Source of the DNA: Endobugula sp047619205 | GTDB lineage: Bacteria > Pseudomonadota > Gammaproteobacteria > Pseudomonadales > Cellvibrionaceae | Direction of reading: 5' to 3' | DNA length: 64,000 nucleotides | Assembly: GCA_047619205.1 (NCBI GenBank) | Contig: JBLHJR010000002.1 | Span: 17,208 to 81,207, forward strand | Shown: one piece after another, positions 38,044-47,611 of the stretch | Position numbering within the stretch: the first letter of the stretch is position 1 | How the letters are laid out: every line of letters starts with the position of its first letter | Position numbers and translations under genes: made by a program | The notes under the pieces: model-generated | Databases searched by the model: none | Told to the model about the DNA's origin: nothing | The model's input: only the letters and a program-made list of their open reading frames with translations

Positions 38044-40131
38044 TTATTTTTTGTTGGCTTTACGTTCTTTCTCTTCGGCAATCACTTTCTCAGCGACACT
38101 GTTTGGACATGGTAGGTAATGAGCAAATTCCATTGAGAATTGACCGCGACCTGATGTCATTGTACGTAGTGTACCAATATAACCAAACATTTCAGAAAGT
38201 GGTACGTCAGCTTTAATGCGCACGCCGGTGATGCCTTTTTCTTGATCCTTGATCATGCCACGACGACGGTTAAGATCACCGATAACGTCACCTACATGGT
38301 CATCAGGAGTGTATACATCTACATTCATGATGGGCTCAATCAATTGTGGGCCGGCTTTAGGCATAGATTGACGGAAGGCACCTTTTGCTGCAATTTCAAA
38401 CGCCACTGCTGATGAATCCACGGCGTGGAAACCACCATCATAAAGCTCGATTTCAACGTCTAATACTGGGAAAGCAGCAAGAGGACCTTCTGCCATCATG
38501 CCTTTAAAACCTTTTTCAATGGCGGGGAAAAATTCTTTAGGCACGTTACCACCAACAACCTTTGAGCTAAAGATAAAGCCAGTACCTGGCTCGCCAGGCT
38601 TAATTTTATAATCAATTTTACCAAACTGACCCGAACCACCTGATTGTTTTTTATGCGTGTAGCTATCATCAATTTCTTGAGTAATCGTTTCACGATAAGC
38701 GACTTGAGGCTGGCCTACGGTTAGCTCAACACCATAAGTACGTTTAAGAATATCTACTTTAATATCTAAGTGAAGCTCGCCCATGCCTCTAAGGATAGTT
38801 TCGCCTGAGTCGATGTCGGTCTCAACGTGGAAAGTAGGGTCTTCTGCGACCATTTTACCGATAGCAACGCCCATTTTTTCAGAGCCGCCCTTATCTTTAG
38901 GGGTAACGGCAATAGAAATAACGGGTTCAGGGAAAACCATCGCTTCAAGAGTAACGGGGTCTTTCGGATCACATAATGTGTGTCCAGTTTGTACATTCTT
39001 CATACCCACAATCGCGATAATGTCACCGGCTTGTGCGCGGCTAATCTCGTTGCGGTCATCGGCATGCATTTCTACCATGCGGCCAATACGTTCAGTTTTA
39101 CCCGTAAAGGTGTTGAGGATGGACATGCCTTTTTCAAGCACGCCAGAATAAACACGAATAAAGGTAAGAGCGCCAAAGCGATCATCCATAATTTTAAAGG
39201 CTAATGCTTTGAACGATGCTTCAGTAGTGACGACGGCGAATTCACCTGTTTCAACACCTTCCTCATCGGTTAATGGCTGCTGCTTTGCTTCTGTTGGGTT
39301 AGGTAGGTAGTCAACAACAGCATCTAGTATTAATTGGATGCCTTTGTTTTTAAAGGCTGAGCCACAATAGGTGGGGAAGAAGTCTAGAGCGATAGTGCCT
39401 TTACGGACACAGCGCTTAAGCTCTTCAATAGTAGGTTCTTCACCATCCATATAAGACATCATTATGTCATCGTCTTGGTCAACAACGGTTTCAATCAGTT
39501 TTTCACGGTATTCAGCGACTTGATCAACCATGTCGGCAGGAATATCAACAATTTCAAAGTTCTCAGGTAAACCTGTGTCATCCCAAACAAACGCTTTTTG
39601 GGTTAGTAGGTCAACAACGCCGACAAATTCTTCTTCGCGTCCAATGGGTAGCGTCATAACGACTGGGTTTGCTCCGAGTACTTTCTCAACTTGCCCCACT
39701 ACACGTAAAAAGTCTGCACCCATACGGTCTAGTTTGTTAACAAAGATGATGCGGGCCACTTCAGAGTCATTCGCATAGCGCCAGTTAGTTTCTGACTGAG
39801 GTTCAACACCACCAGATCCACAGAATACGCCGACACCACCGTCTAATACTTTTAGTGAGCGGTAAACTTCTACTGTGAAATCAACGTGTCCTGGTGTATC
39901 AATGATGTTGAAGCGGTGATCTTTCCAGAAACAAGTAGTTGCTGCAGACTGAATAGTAATCCCACGCTCTTGTTCTTGATCCATAAAGTCAGTAGTCGCC
40001 GCGCCATCATGCACTTCGCCGGTCTTATGGATTTTACCCGTGAGCTTTAGAATGCGTTCTGTTGTAGTGGTCTTGCCCGCATCAACGTGGGCAAAGATAC
40101 CAATATTTCTGTAATGGGATAAATCAGTCAT
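38044..40131 (-). CDS. fusA: Second elongation factor G paralogue
   Basis: A 695-aa protein. The start at ATG 40131 (MTDLSHYRNIGIFAHVDAG) is preferred over the upstream open frame because it gives the family N-terminus. The G motifs AHVDAGKTTTTERIL, RGITIQSAATTCFWK, DTPGHVDFTVEVYRS and NKLDRMGADF are intact. It differs clearly from the str-operon EF-G (for example GVGVFCGSGGVEPQSETNW). In Pseudomonas two EF-G paralogues divide translocation and recycling roles, and a similar split is possible here but not shown. Confidence 0.95.
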   Translation of the reverse strand: MTDLSHYRNIGIFAHVDAGKTTTTERILKLTGKIHKTGEVHDGAATTDFMDQEQERGITIQSAATTCFWKDHRFNIIDTPGHVDFTVEVYRSLKVLDGGVGVFCGSGGVEPQSETNWRYANDSEVARIIFVNKLDRMGADFLRVVGQVEKVLGANPVVMTLPIGREEEFVGVVDLLTQKAFVWDDTGLPENFEIVDIPADMVDQVAEYREKLIETVVDQDDDIMMSYMDGEEPTIEELKRCVRKGTIALDFFPTYCGSAFKNKGIQLILDAVVDYLPNPTEAKQQPLTDEEGVETGEFAVVTTEASFKALAFKIMDDRFGALTFIRVYSGVLEKGMSILNTFTGKTERIGRMVEMHADDRNEISRAQAGDIIAIVGMKNVQTGHTLCDPKDPVTLEAMVFPEPVISIAVTPKDKGGSEKMGVAIGKMVAEDPTFHVETDIDSGETILRGMGELHLDIKVDILKRTYGVELTVGQPQVAYRETITQEIDDSYTHKKQSGGSGQFGKIDYKIKPGEPGTGFIFSSKVVGGNVPKEFFPAIEKGFKGMMAEGPLAAFPVLDVEIELYDGGFHAVDSSAVAFEIAAKGAFRQSMPKAGPQLIEPIMNVDVYTPDDHVGDVIGDLNRRRGMIKDQEKGITGVRIKADVPLSEMFGYIGTLRTMTSGRGQFSMEFAHYLPCPNSVAEKVIAEEKERKANKK

Positions 40132-40194
40132 GTGAATTACTCGTTGGTTTTGCTGGTTTACTGTGTAAATGAATTTGGTCAAAAATAGCGCGGC

Positions 40195-40223
40195 ATTATA
40201 TAGCAAGAGCGACCTTTTGTTGA
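40195..40223 (-). promoter_or_regulatory. Possible sigma70 promoter for the second fusA
   Basis: Read on the minus strand: TCAACA (40223-40218), 17-nt spacer and a perfect TATAAT (40200-40195), about 64 nt before the fusA2 ATG. The -35 is weak (4 of 6). Confidence 0.4.
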
Positions 40224-40634
40224 GGAAAAATACAAAAATAGCGTGTTTACACTTGAATAAAATGGAATGGGGGGGGTCGAGGGCTAAATAAGGGCTTTTA
40301 CCTTGCTTTTTTTATCAAGTCGGCTGCTTATCTGTGCGCTTAATGCAGCGCTATCACTATCGCGAAAAACCCATATGCAGCGCAAAGTGTATCTATGCTG
40401 ATAGCATGAGTTGAATCCGTGCTTTGCGTTGTTTGGGTGTTAGTAAAATGGTAATGGTAATTTTAGTCATCATGTTGTGTTGATCTAACTGGGATTTGTA
40501 AGGTGCGTTTTATGTATATCAGTCCCTTTTTTTATTGCCTTATAATCTTATAGTGAAGTTGTTATTGGTAAACGTATGGTTTTATAGTGGTAGGTCGCGA
40601 ATAACGCATGATGTAATGGAGATGTAACACTCTT
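40224..40634. other. Gene-free stretch between fusA2 and the PAS-GGDEF-EAL gene
   Basis: No supported gene. It holds a run of eight G (about 40269) and a nested imperfect hairpin: CAGCGCAAAG (40378) with CTTTGCGTTG (40422), enclosing ATGCT-GAT-AGCAT (40395-40407). No recognised regulatory family. Confidence 0.5.
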
Positions 40635-43499
40635 ATGCAGCAATTTCAGCGTGAACAAGCAGTGCTTGATTCTATGAGTGCTAATACAGTGTTGATCGAT
40701 CAGCAGGGTGAGATATTAGTTGCCAATGCTGCTTGGAATAAATTTACACAGGTCAATGCAGGTCATCAGGATAAGTGTGGTGCGGGCAACAATTATATCG
40801 CAGTCTGTCAGGGAGATGGACACACAAAAAAAATACGTGATGGCATAAAACAAGTGCTGACGGGTGAAATGCCTAAGTTTGAGCTCTGCTACCCTTGCCA
40901 TAGCGAGAAGGAGAAGCGTTGGTATTCTGTTACGGCAATGCCCTACCTATGTGATCAAGACAATGTACGCGCGTTAATTAGTCATCATAATGTGACTAAG
41001 TTTGTAAAGCATCAGCACATTGCTGAAACACGGGAAAATCTTTATAGCTCGGTGATTAATTCATTGATGGAGGGTGTTTTAATCCAAGACCAGCGGGGTC
41101 GAATTGAAACCTGTAATCAAGCCGCTGAGTTATTGCTGGGTTTATCTAGAGCCAGCATGGAAGAAGCAAGCTCAATAGTGCCTTTGCAGCAGATGTGGCG
41201 GCAAGATGGTCAGCCATTTCATGTAGATGATTACCCTCCAATCGTGGCATTACAAACGGGGCAAGCGGTGTGTAATATCATTGTTGGATTGGGTGATGAT
41301 CAGCATGTGCTGACGTGGCTAAAGGTAAGTTCCCAGCCTATTTTTGAAGCTCCTGACAGTCTACAGCCTTCTGCCATAGTGACTACCTTAGTCTCCGTCA
41401 CAGAAGAATTACACCAAAATCAACAATTACGCGAGTTGAGTTCACGCTTTGATTTAGCCATTAGTTGCGCGGGTATTGGTGTATGGGATTGGTGTATAGA
41501 TGATGGTCATCTTATCTGGGATGATAATATGTTTGCACTCTATCGCGTAGAGCGCAATGATTATAGTGATGTTTACAAACTTTGGCGTCAGTGTGTTCAC
41601 CCTGATGATATAGCATCAGTTGAGCGACAATTACAGTTGTGCTTGCAAACTAACATTCCTTTCGAGCAAGATTATCGCATACGCTGGCCAGATAATTCGG
41701 AGCGTGTGATTCGGCCTTTTGCTATCGTCCATCACGACTCGAGAGGTAAGCCAGTCCGTATGGTGGGTGTTAATCAGGACGTTACCGAGCTAAGTTTAGC
41801 GCAGCAAGTGTTAAGTGAAAGCCAAAACCGATTGCAATTGTTGGTACATAACTTACCTGTTGGTGCAGTCTATCTCGAGGGTGATCGCGTGTTGATGAAT
41901 GCAGCGGCAGTGACCATGACGGGATATCTGCAGAGCGAAATTGCTTCTGTGTCTGAATGGTTTGAGATGCTGTTGGGAGAGCAAGCGGTAGATGTGTTTA
42001 AGCAATATCATAGAGATCGTAATGCGGCTTTTCCAGTTAAGCGTAGTTACGAGTACCGGCACAAAAATGGAGAACAACGTTGGCTTGAGTTTGATGGTTT
42101 TATTTATGAGGGTGGTGAAGCCTGGATTGTGGTCGATATTACCGAGCGTAAAAATACAGAGGGTAAGTTGGAGCGCTTGGCTTTTTTCGATTCTCTCACA
42201 CAGCTACCTAATCGTTCGAATTTTGAAACAGCATTAAATAAAGCCTTGTTTAATGCTGAGCGTCACAACTTAAATTTTGCGCTATTGCTGCTGGATATGG
42301 ATCAGTTTAAGCGTATTAACGACACCTATGGGCATCCCATAGGTGATAAGTTATTAGTCTTGTTCAGTGAGCGCTTGAAAAAGCGTTTGCGTGAGGGGGA
42401 TATAGTGGCTCGTTTAGGCGGAGATGAATTTATTGTTTTGGTTCAAAATATTAAGGCGTCAACTGAAATTGCTAAGCTGGCACAATGTTTAATTGCTGAG
42501 TTACAGGCGCCTTATGACATCGAGAATGATTTTAAAGTCACTGTGTCTGTCAGTATCGGTATTAGTCTTTATCCCTCTCATGCAAAAGACAGTATGCGCT
42601 TGTTGCGTAATGCGGATACGGCTATGTATTTAGCTAAAGCGAAAGGGCGCAATACCTACCGCTTTTATTCTGAGGATCTAACGGATGCGGTTGAAAAGCG
42701 CATGGCAATTGAAAACCAATTGCGTAAGGCGATACAGCTAAAGCAGTTCTTTGTTTGTTATCAGCCATTATTCGATACCGTGACAGGTTTAGTAGTGGGG
42801 GCTGAGGCGTTAATACGCTGGCAATACCAGCAAAATTATATATTGCTGCCAGAGGAATTTATTTTTATTGCAGAAGAGTTGGGTTTGATGGATTCGGTCG
42901 GCGAGTGGGTTTTACAGCAGGCTTGCGAGGATATGGCGCGTTGGCTTAAGGCGGGTTTTTCACTTGCTAAGGTGTCGATTAACCTTTCATCGTCTCAATT
43001 TGAAAGTGGTAATCTATCAACAGTGATACTTAATCATTTAGAAGCGGCACAATTACCGGCTGAGTGTTTGGAAATTGAGATAACGGAAAATACATTGCTA
43101 TCTCAAAGTGATGAGGTGGAAAAGGTGGCTTCTCGTTTACAGCCTAGGGGGGTGAGTTTTTCCATCGATGATTTTGGTGCTGGATATTCTTCACTGGCGT
43201 ATCTTAAGCGTTCTTGTTTTGATCGAATTAAAATAGACCGTAGTTTTATTGCTCAGATACCACAAGATGAAGATGGTGTTCAACTGGTAAATACCATTAT
43301 CAATATGGGCCATAATTTGGGTTTTTCTGTGGTTGCTGAGGGTGTTGAGACACAGCAGCAGCTGGACTTTTTGCGTGACCTATCCTGTGATGCCTGTCAG
43401 GGTTTTCTGCTTGGCGAGCCTATGTTGGCTTGTCAGTTTGAGGGTTTGTTGAGTGATGCTTCACCACCGGTGGTATTAAATAAAAGCTTGAAGGTTTAG
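40635..43499 (+). CDS. Multi-PAS GGDEF-EAL protein
   Basis: A 954-aa soluble protein with no TM segment. An N-terminal PAS domain has the CGAGNNYIAVC and FELCYPCHSEKEKRWY strings. Three further PAS-like regions follow (about 135-250, 270-390 and 400-510). The GGDEF domain has ARLGGDEFIVLV near residue 595 and the EAL domain GAEALIRWQ near 723. ITENTLL, DDFGAGYSSLAYL and VVAEGVET are intact, so both activities are possible. It probably senses a cytoplasmic ligand or redox state. It lies 179 nt upstream of another GGDEF-EAL gene in the same direction. Confidence 0.93.
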   Translation: MQQFQREQAVLDSMSANTVLIDQQGEILVANAAWNKFTQVNAGHQDKCGAGNNYIAVCQGDGHTKKIRDGIKQVLTGEMPKFELCYPCHSEKEKRWYSVTAMPYLCDQDNVRALISHHNVTKFVKHQHIAETRENLYSSVINSLMEGVLIQDQRGRIETCNQAAELLLGLSRASMEEASSIVPLQQMWRQDGQPFHVDDYPPIVALQTGQAVCNIIVGLGDDQHVLTWLKVSSQPIFEAPDSLQPSAIVTTLVSVTEELHQNQQLRELSSRFDLAISCAGIGVWDWCIDDGHLIWDDNMFALYRVERNDYSDVYKLWRQCVHPDDIASVERQLQLCLQTNIPFEQDYRIRWPDNSERVIRPFAIVHHDSRGKPVRMVGVNQDVTELSLAQQVLSESQNRLQLLVHNLPVGAVYLEGDRVLMNAAAVTMTGYLQSEIASVSEWFEMLLGEQAVDVFKQYHRDRNAAFPVKRSYEYRHKNGEQRWLEFDGFIYEGGEAWIVVDITERKNTEGKLERLAFFDSLTQLPNRSNFETALNKALFNAERHNLNFALLLLDMDQFKRINDTYGHPIGDKLLVLFSERLKKRLREGDIVARLGGDEFIVLVQNIKASTEIAKLAQCLIAELQAPYDIENDFKVTVSVSIGISLYPSHAKDSMRLLRNADTAMYLAKAKGRNTYRFYSEDLTDAVEKRMAIENQLRKAIQLKQFFVCYQPLFDTVTGLVVGAEALIRWQYQQNYILLPEEFIFIAEELGLMDSVGEWVLQQACEDMARWLKAGFSLAKVSINLSSSQFESGNLSTVILNHLEAAQLPAECLEIEITENTLLSQSDEVEKVASRLQPRGVSFSIDDFGAGYSSLAYLKRSCFDRIKIDRSFIAQIPQDEDGVQLVNTIINMGHNLGFSVVAEGVETQQQLDFLRDLSCDACQGFLLGEPMLACQFEGLLSDASPPVVLNKSLKV

Positions 43500-43678
43500 T
43501 GTTTTTTGGTGTGACTGTTTGCGCCGACTTTTTTGTTGATGCCTGCATCTCAGGCCTAGAAAATAAAAAGTTATCGGTATCAATTTAGCGCTATTTATTG
43601 GCAGTGGTGTATACATATTATTTTTTTGAGCTTATTGTTGGAAATTTATTGTGAGATTAATCAGTAAGGGTTGTCTGC

Positions 43679-45409
43679 ATGAATATTGATGTAGGGTATA
43701 AATTATTGATGGTTGAGGATTCAACTATTGATAGGCGTGTTTATAATCGCTTGTTGGCAAATACATCGTTAATATTTACGCTTATCGTTGAGGCGCCGAG
43801 TATTGCCGATGCCGTTGAAGCAATGAAAGCGGATGATTTTGATGTTGTCTTAGTAGATTACTGTCTTCCTGATGGCAATGGTCTAGAGTTTACGCAGCGG
43901 CTGAATGTTGACATGTTGAGTCGGCCATTGGCTATTATCGCATTAACCTCACATCATGAACAAAAATTGGCTGTTGAGTGGATGAAGGGTGGCGCCCATG
44001 ATTTCCTGGTTAAAGAAAAAATATCTCCTAAGGCGTTAGAGCATGCATTGCGTCAAGCGATGGAAAAAGCCTACCTGCAGCATGAAGTTTCCTTTATGGC
44101 TACCCATGATAGTTTAACGCAAGCGGTGAACCGACGTTGCTTGGTTGATCGTTTACAGTTGGCGATTAATAGTCATGCACGCGACGGTGCTTGTTTTAGT
44201 GTGATCTACATTGATATTGATCGCTTTAAATTCATCAATGATAACTATGGTCATAGCGTTGGTGATGAGATGTTGGTGACGATGGTGGAGCGGGTGAAAT
44301 CGGTTGTTCGTGTGAATGATACCATTGGTCGGCTCGGAGGCGATGAGTTCTTATTGATCATTGAAAATACCAATACGATAAATATTGAATATATATTACA
44401 GAAAATTTTAATCTCTATGGAAGAGACACCGGTCATTGATGGGCAGGAAATTCCTTTCACTATATCCTTGGGGGTGGCTGCTTTCCCTAGTGCGGGTCAT
44501 ACGCCTTCGGTGTTGATCTCAGCTGCAGATCAGGCGTTGTTCGAGGTAAAGCGCAGCGGTCGTGCGGGTTACTTGCATTTTAATGAAGCGCTTTATCAGC
44601 GTTTTCGTCGGCAGATATGTATTGATCGTATGCTTGCGGTAGCGATTAAAAAAGGTGAGTTGTCGATTGTTGCCCAGCCAATTTTATGTGCCCAGTCGTT
44701 GGCTATTCGGCGTTTTGAAATGTTGACGCGTTGGGAAAGTAAAATATTGGGATCTATTAGCCCCAGTGAATTCATCCCAAGATTAAAGAATCTCAGTTTA
44801 CAAGGCCAGTTTACTCAATGGTTATTGGATGCGACGCTGGCACAATTCGCCCAGTTGTATGCCGTTGATTCTGATTTGAAGGTGGCGATTAACTTTTCAG
44901 TTCAAGCCTTGTTAAATACTAATTTTATCGAATTGCTTAGTGAAAAATTAACTACAAATAAAATACCGGCTAGTGCGGTAGAGTTGGAAATTATAGAAAC
45001 CGATTTAATGGAAAATTTTGAGGTGATGATTACGCAACTCCATCTGTTGCGTGATATGGGTGTGAGTATTGCCATTGATGATTTTGGGGCGGGTTATTCT
45101 AGTTTTCGCTATCTGGCAGATTTGCCCATTGATACCGTAAAAATCGATCAAAAATTTCTTATCGATGTGCCCGAGAATCAGCGCCATTGTGAGGTGATTG
45201 ATGGCATTATGGCCCTGTGTCATCGCTTAAAGTTAAGCGTGGTGACCGAGGGTGTAGAAACCGAGGGGCAGCTTGAGTTTATGCGTACCCATGAGACGCA
45301 ATTGATTCAGGGGTTTTTTATTGGTGAGCCGCATCCCTTGAGTTATTATCTACACGTAATAACTGTGGCGTCGAGTACAGGGGGCATATCTTCTTCCTCA
45401 ATGGCTTGA
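43679..45409 (+). CDS. Response regulator with GGDEF and EAL domains
   Basis: A 576-aa protein: REC domain (residues 8-125; phosphoacceptor D60 in LVDYCLPDGNG, conserved Lys in FLVKEKIS), GGDEF domain (GRLGGDEFLLII near 219) and EAL domain. The EAL signature reads FEMLTRW (EML), which keeps the metal-binding Glu. IIETDLME, DDFGAGYSS and VVTEGVET remain. No histidine kinase gene is nearby. It could pair with the upstream PAS protein. Confidence 0.92.
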   Translation: MNIDVGYKLLMVEDSTIDRRVYNRLLANTSLIFTLIVEAPSIADAVEAMKADDFDVVLVDYCLPDGNGLEFTQRLNVDMLSRPLAIIALTSHHEQKLAVEWMKGGAHDFLVKEKISPKALEHALRQAMEKAYLQHEVSFMATHDSLTQAVNRRCLVDRLQLAINSHARDGACFSVIYIDIDRFKFINDNYGHSVGDEMLVTMVERVKSVVRVNDTIGRLGGDEFLLIIENTNTINIEYILQKILISMEETPVIDGQEIPFTISLGVAAFPSAGHTPSVLISAADQALFEVKRSGRAGYLHFNEALYQRFRRQICIDRMLAVAIKKGELSIVAQPILCAQSLAIRRFEMLTRWESKILGSISPSEFIPRLKNLSLQGQFTQWLLDATLAQFAQLYAVDSDLKVAINFSVQALLNTNFIELLSEKLTTNKIPASAVELEIIETDLMENFEVMITQLHLLRDMGVSIAIDDFGAGYSSFRYLADLPIDTVKIDQKFLIDVPENQRHCEVIDGIMALCHRLKLSVVTEGVETEGQLEFMRTHETQLIQGFFIGEPHPLSYYLHVITVASSTGGISSSSMA

Positions 45410-46324
45410 TGGTTTTTTGTATTCTGTTCGCAGTAATAGAGTGCTTCGTTGATCAGCGATAGGGAGCCTAGCCGGCCAAAGAGCCTCGTTGTCTCGCCAG
45501 AATGGTGCCCTCGGCGAGGTCAAAGCACCATTAGTCGGCAATAGGGTGTACAGGTGTCCGAGCTTTAAATTCCCAAGCATTATTTATTATTCTCCCCCAG
45601 ACAAAGCTCCCAATGCTAGAGATAATACAGTCAAGGCTGTGGTTGTGTGGCCTGAGACGTCGCGCTTTATTTTTTGTGTTGCGATGACTTGACCCGATTA
45701 AAGAACATGGCTTTGGCTTTGGCTTTGGCGTTGTTTGGCTGGCTGCTAGTGGCTGTAGGAATTATCGGTGTGTGTTTGCAGATTTCCTTGGCAATAATGA
45801 AAGGTATTATTAGTGTAGAGATATAATTCATGACTGGGTGCATGAGTGTCACCTATTCCCGTATTGTTAGTAAATTAGGGATGGAATGCGAAGTTATAGT
45901 GGATATAAGGCAAAGTCTTAAAGTTTTAGGGGGTCACTATGGCGGAGTATTTACATGCAGATCGCCATGGTGTTGTTTATATTCTCGAGGGTCAATGACC
46001 GAGCATCGAGGTGATGCAGCAAGACGTGTTAAGTTGCGATACGCGGGATGAGGGCTTAGATACGGTGCATTGAATAGAAAACACCTCGGGTAAGCCCTGC
46101 GTTATTATCGCGGTAGACTTGGTGGTTAAGAATTAAGGGGCTAAGTCTCTTGCAAAAGCTCTGTCACACAGACGGTGGAAGAGTTTTTGTGTGTGTTTAC
46201 TGTATTGTGGATGAGGTAATTGTCGTATGCCTATTGTTTTTCTTTGCGCTAAGCCAAAAAGGCCCACTATTTCGGACGAAGGTTTATTTATATGGATATT
46301 CTATCAATTAAATCAATATAACGG
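45410..46324. other. Gene-poor 0.9-kb stretch before the S10 operon
   Basis: No frame resembles a known protein with confidence. It contains the 39-aa candidate and a short frame at 45939-45998 (MAEYLHADRHGVVYILEGQ) with a good GGGGGTCACT leader that resembles the start of STAS-like proteins but stops at codon 20. A decayed gene is possible. Confidence 0.4.
45707..45826 (+). CDS. Possible small membrane protein (39 aa)
   Basis: ATG 45707 opens 39 codons: MALALALALFGWLLVAVGII, then GVCLQISLAIMKGIISVEI. It would be one hydrophobic helix. The ATG is followed by direct CTTTGG repeats, which make the (LA)n run. SD support is weak (AAAG). It could be a real single-span protein or a chance frame in an intergenic region. 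Confidence 0.25.
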   Translation: MALALALALFGWLLVAVGIIGVCLQISLAIMKGIISVEI

Positions 46325-46353
46325 TTGACGACCTACCCCCTCATCCATATAAT
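46325..46353 (+). promoter_or_regulatory. Sigma70 promoter of the S10 operon
   Basis: TTGACG (46325-46330), 17-nt spacer and consensus TATAAT (46348-46353). The leader to rpsJ would be only about 72 nt, too short for the E. coli-type L4 attenuation leader. Confidence 0.8.
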
Positions 46354-46431
46354 CACGCCTCCATTTTACAGGGGTATGTCTAAAGGCAGCCGGCTGTAAT
46401 CGTTCTTTAAGATTGTTGGAGTTTAGTTGCA

Positions 46432-46743
46432 ATGCAGAGTCAGCGTATTCGTATTCGTTTAAAAGCATTCGATCACAAGTTGATCGATACGTCCACGCAG
46501 GAAATTGTCGAAACTGTTCGTCGTACCGGCGCACAAGTGAGAGGTCCGATTCCTTTGCCGACTCGTAAAGAGCGTTTTACTATATTGGTTTCACCGCATG
46601 TCAATAAAGATGCGCGAGATCAATATGAAATTCGTACGCACAAGCGCTTGTTGGATATCGTTGAGCCGACCGAGAAAACTGTTGATGCACTAATGAAGCT
46701 AGATTTAGCGGCGGGTGTTGAAGTGCAGATTTCTTTAGGTTAA
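46432..46743 (+). CDS. rpsJ: 30S ribosomal protein S10 / NusE
   Basis: A 103-aa protein, motifs QRIRIRLKAFDHKLID and PLPTRKERFTILVSPHVNKD. It is also the NusG-contacting partner in antitermination. First gene of the S10 operon, 79 nt after the promoter. Confidence 0.98.
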   Translation: MQSQRIRIRLKAFDHKLIDTSTQEIVETVRRTGAQVRGPIPLPTRKERFTILVSPHVNKDARDQYEIRTHKRLLDIVEPTEKTVDALMKLDLAAGVEVQISLG

Positions 46744-46955
46744 TACCTTAGGTTAGGATTTAGCGATTAGTGATATATAGGCAGTTCGCTGTTTATGTAT
46801 AGAAGCAACTGAACACCAAGCATGGCTCATCATTGCACTTGTTTAATTCAAGGGTGAGTCTTGTGTAACGCTCTGAAATGGGCGGCCATAGCGGGTCCTT
46901 TTTTGTCTTTAGCGGCAATAAGGTGAATAGCCCCGTACACTGAGAGGGTAGTATA

Positions 46956-47600
46956 ATGACGATAGGTCTCGTCGGTCGCAAAAGCGGCATGACACGTATA
47001 TTCGCAGAAGATGGTGCATCTATTCCGGTTAGTGTAATCGAAGTGGATCCGAATCGAATCACGCAGGTTAAGAGCGTAGAAACCGACGGTTATAACGCAG
47101 TTCAGGTTACCGTAGGGTCTCGCCGCGCCTCGCGCGTCACAAAGTCCGCAGCAGGACATTTTGCTAAAGCTAATACTGAAGCCGGTCGCGGTGTTTGGGA
47201 GCTTCGCAATGACGCAGAAGAAAATTTTGAAGTGGGCGGTGAAATCACTGTCTCAACATTTGAAATTGGTCAAAAAGTTGATGTAACTGGTACCTCTAAA
47301 GGTAAAGGTTTTGCTGGTGGCGTAAAGCGTTGGAATTTTGCAATGCAAGACGCAACTCACGGTAACTCTATATCTCACCGTGCACCAGGTTCAATTGGTC
47401 AGTGTCAAACACCAGGTCGTGTATTTAAAGGCAAGAAGATGGCGGGTCATATGGGTGCTGAGCAAGTCACCATACAGACGCTGGAAGTTGTTGGTGTGGA
47501 TGTTGAGCGCAATGTATTGCTAATTAAAGGTGCCATACCAGGCGCTCCAGGTGGCGATGTTATTGTACGTCCGGCTGTTAAAGTAAAGACTAAGGCCTAA
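46956..47600 (+). CDS. rplC: 50S ribosomal protein L3
   Basis: A 214-aa protein near the peptidyl-transferase centre. MTIGLVGRKSGMTRIFAEDG and the extended loop DATHGNSISHRAPGSIGQCQ (with the Gln that PrmB methylates in E. coli) are present. A 212-nt gap separates it from rpsJ, longer than usual. Confidence 0.98.
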   Translation: MTIGLVGRKSGMTRIFAEDGASIPVSVIEVDPNRITQVKSVETDGYNAVQVTVGSRRASRVTKSAAGHFAKANTEAGRGVWELRNDAEENFEVGGEITVSTFEIGQKVDVTGTSKGKGFAGGVKRWNFAMQDATHGNSISHRAPGSIGQCQTPGRVFKGKKMAGHMGAEQVTIQTLEVVGVDVERNVLLIKGAIPGAPGGDVIVRPAVKVKTKA

Positions 47601-47611
47601 GGGGAGATATG

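Noticed and set aside
45939..45998. 19-codon frame resembling the start of a STAS-domain protein
   Set aside because: It stops at codon 20 and no continuation in other frames could be recognised; kept only as a remark.
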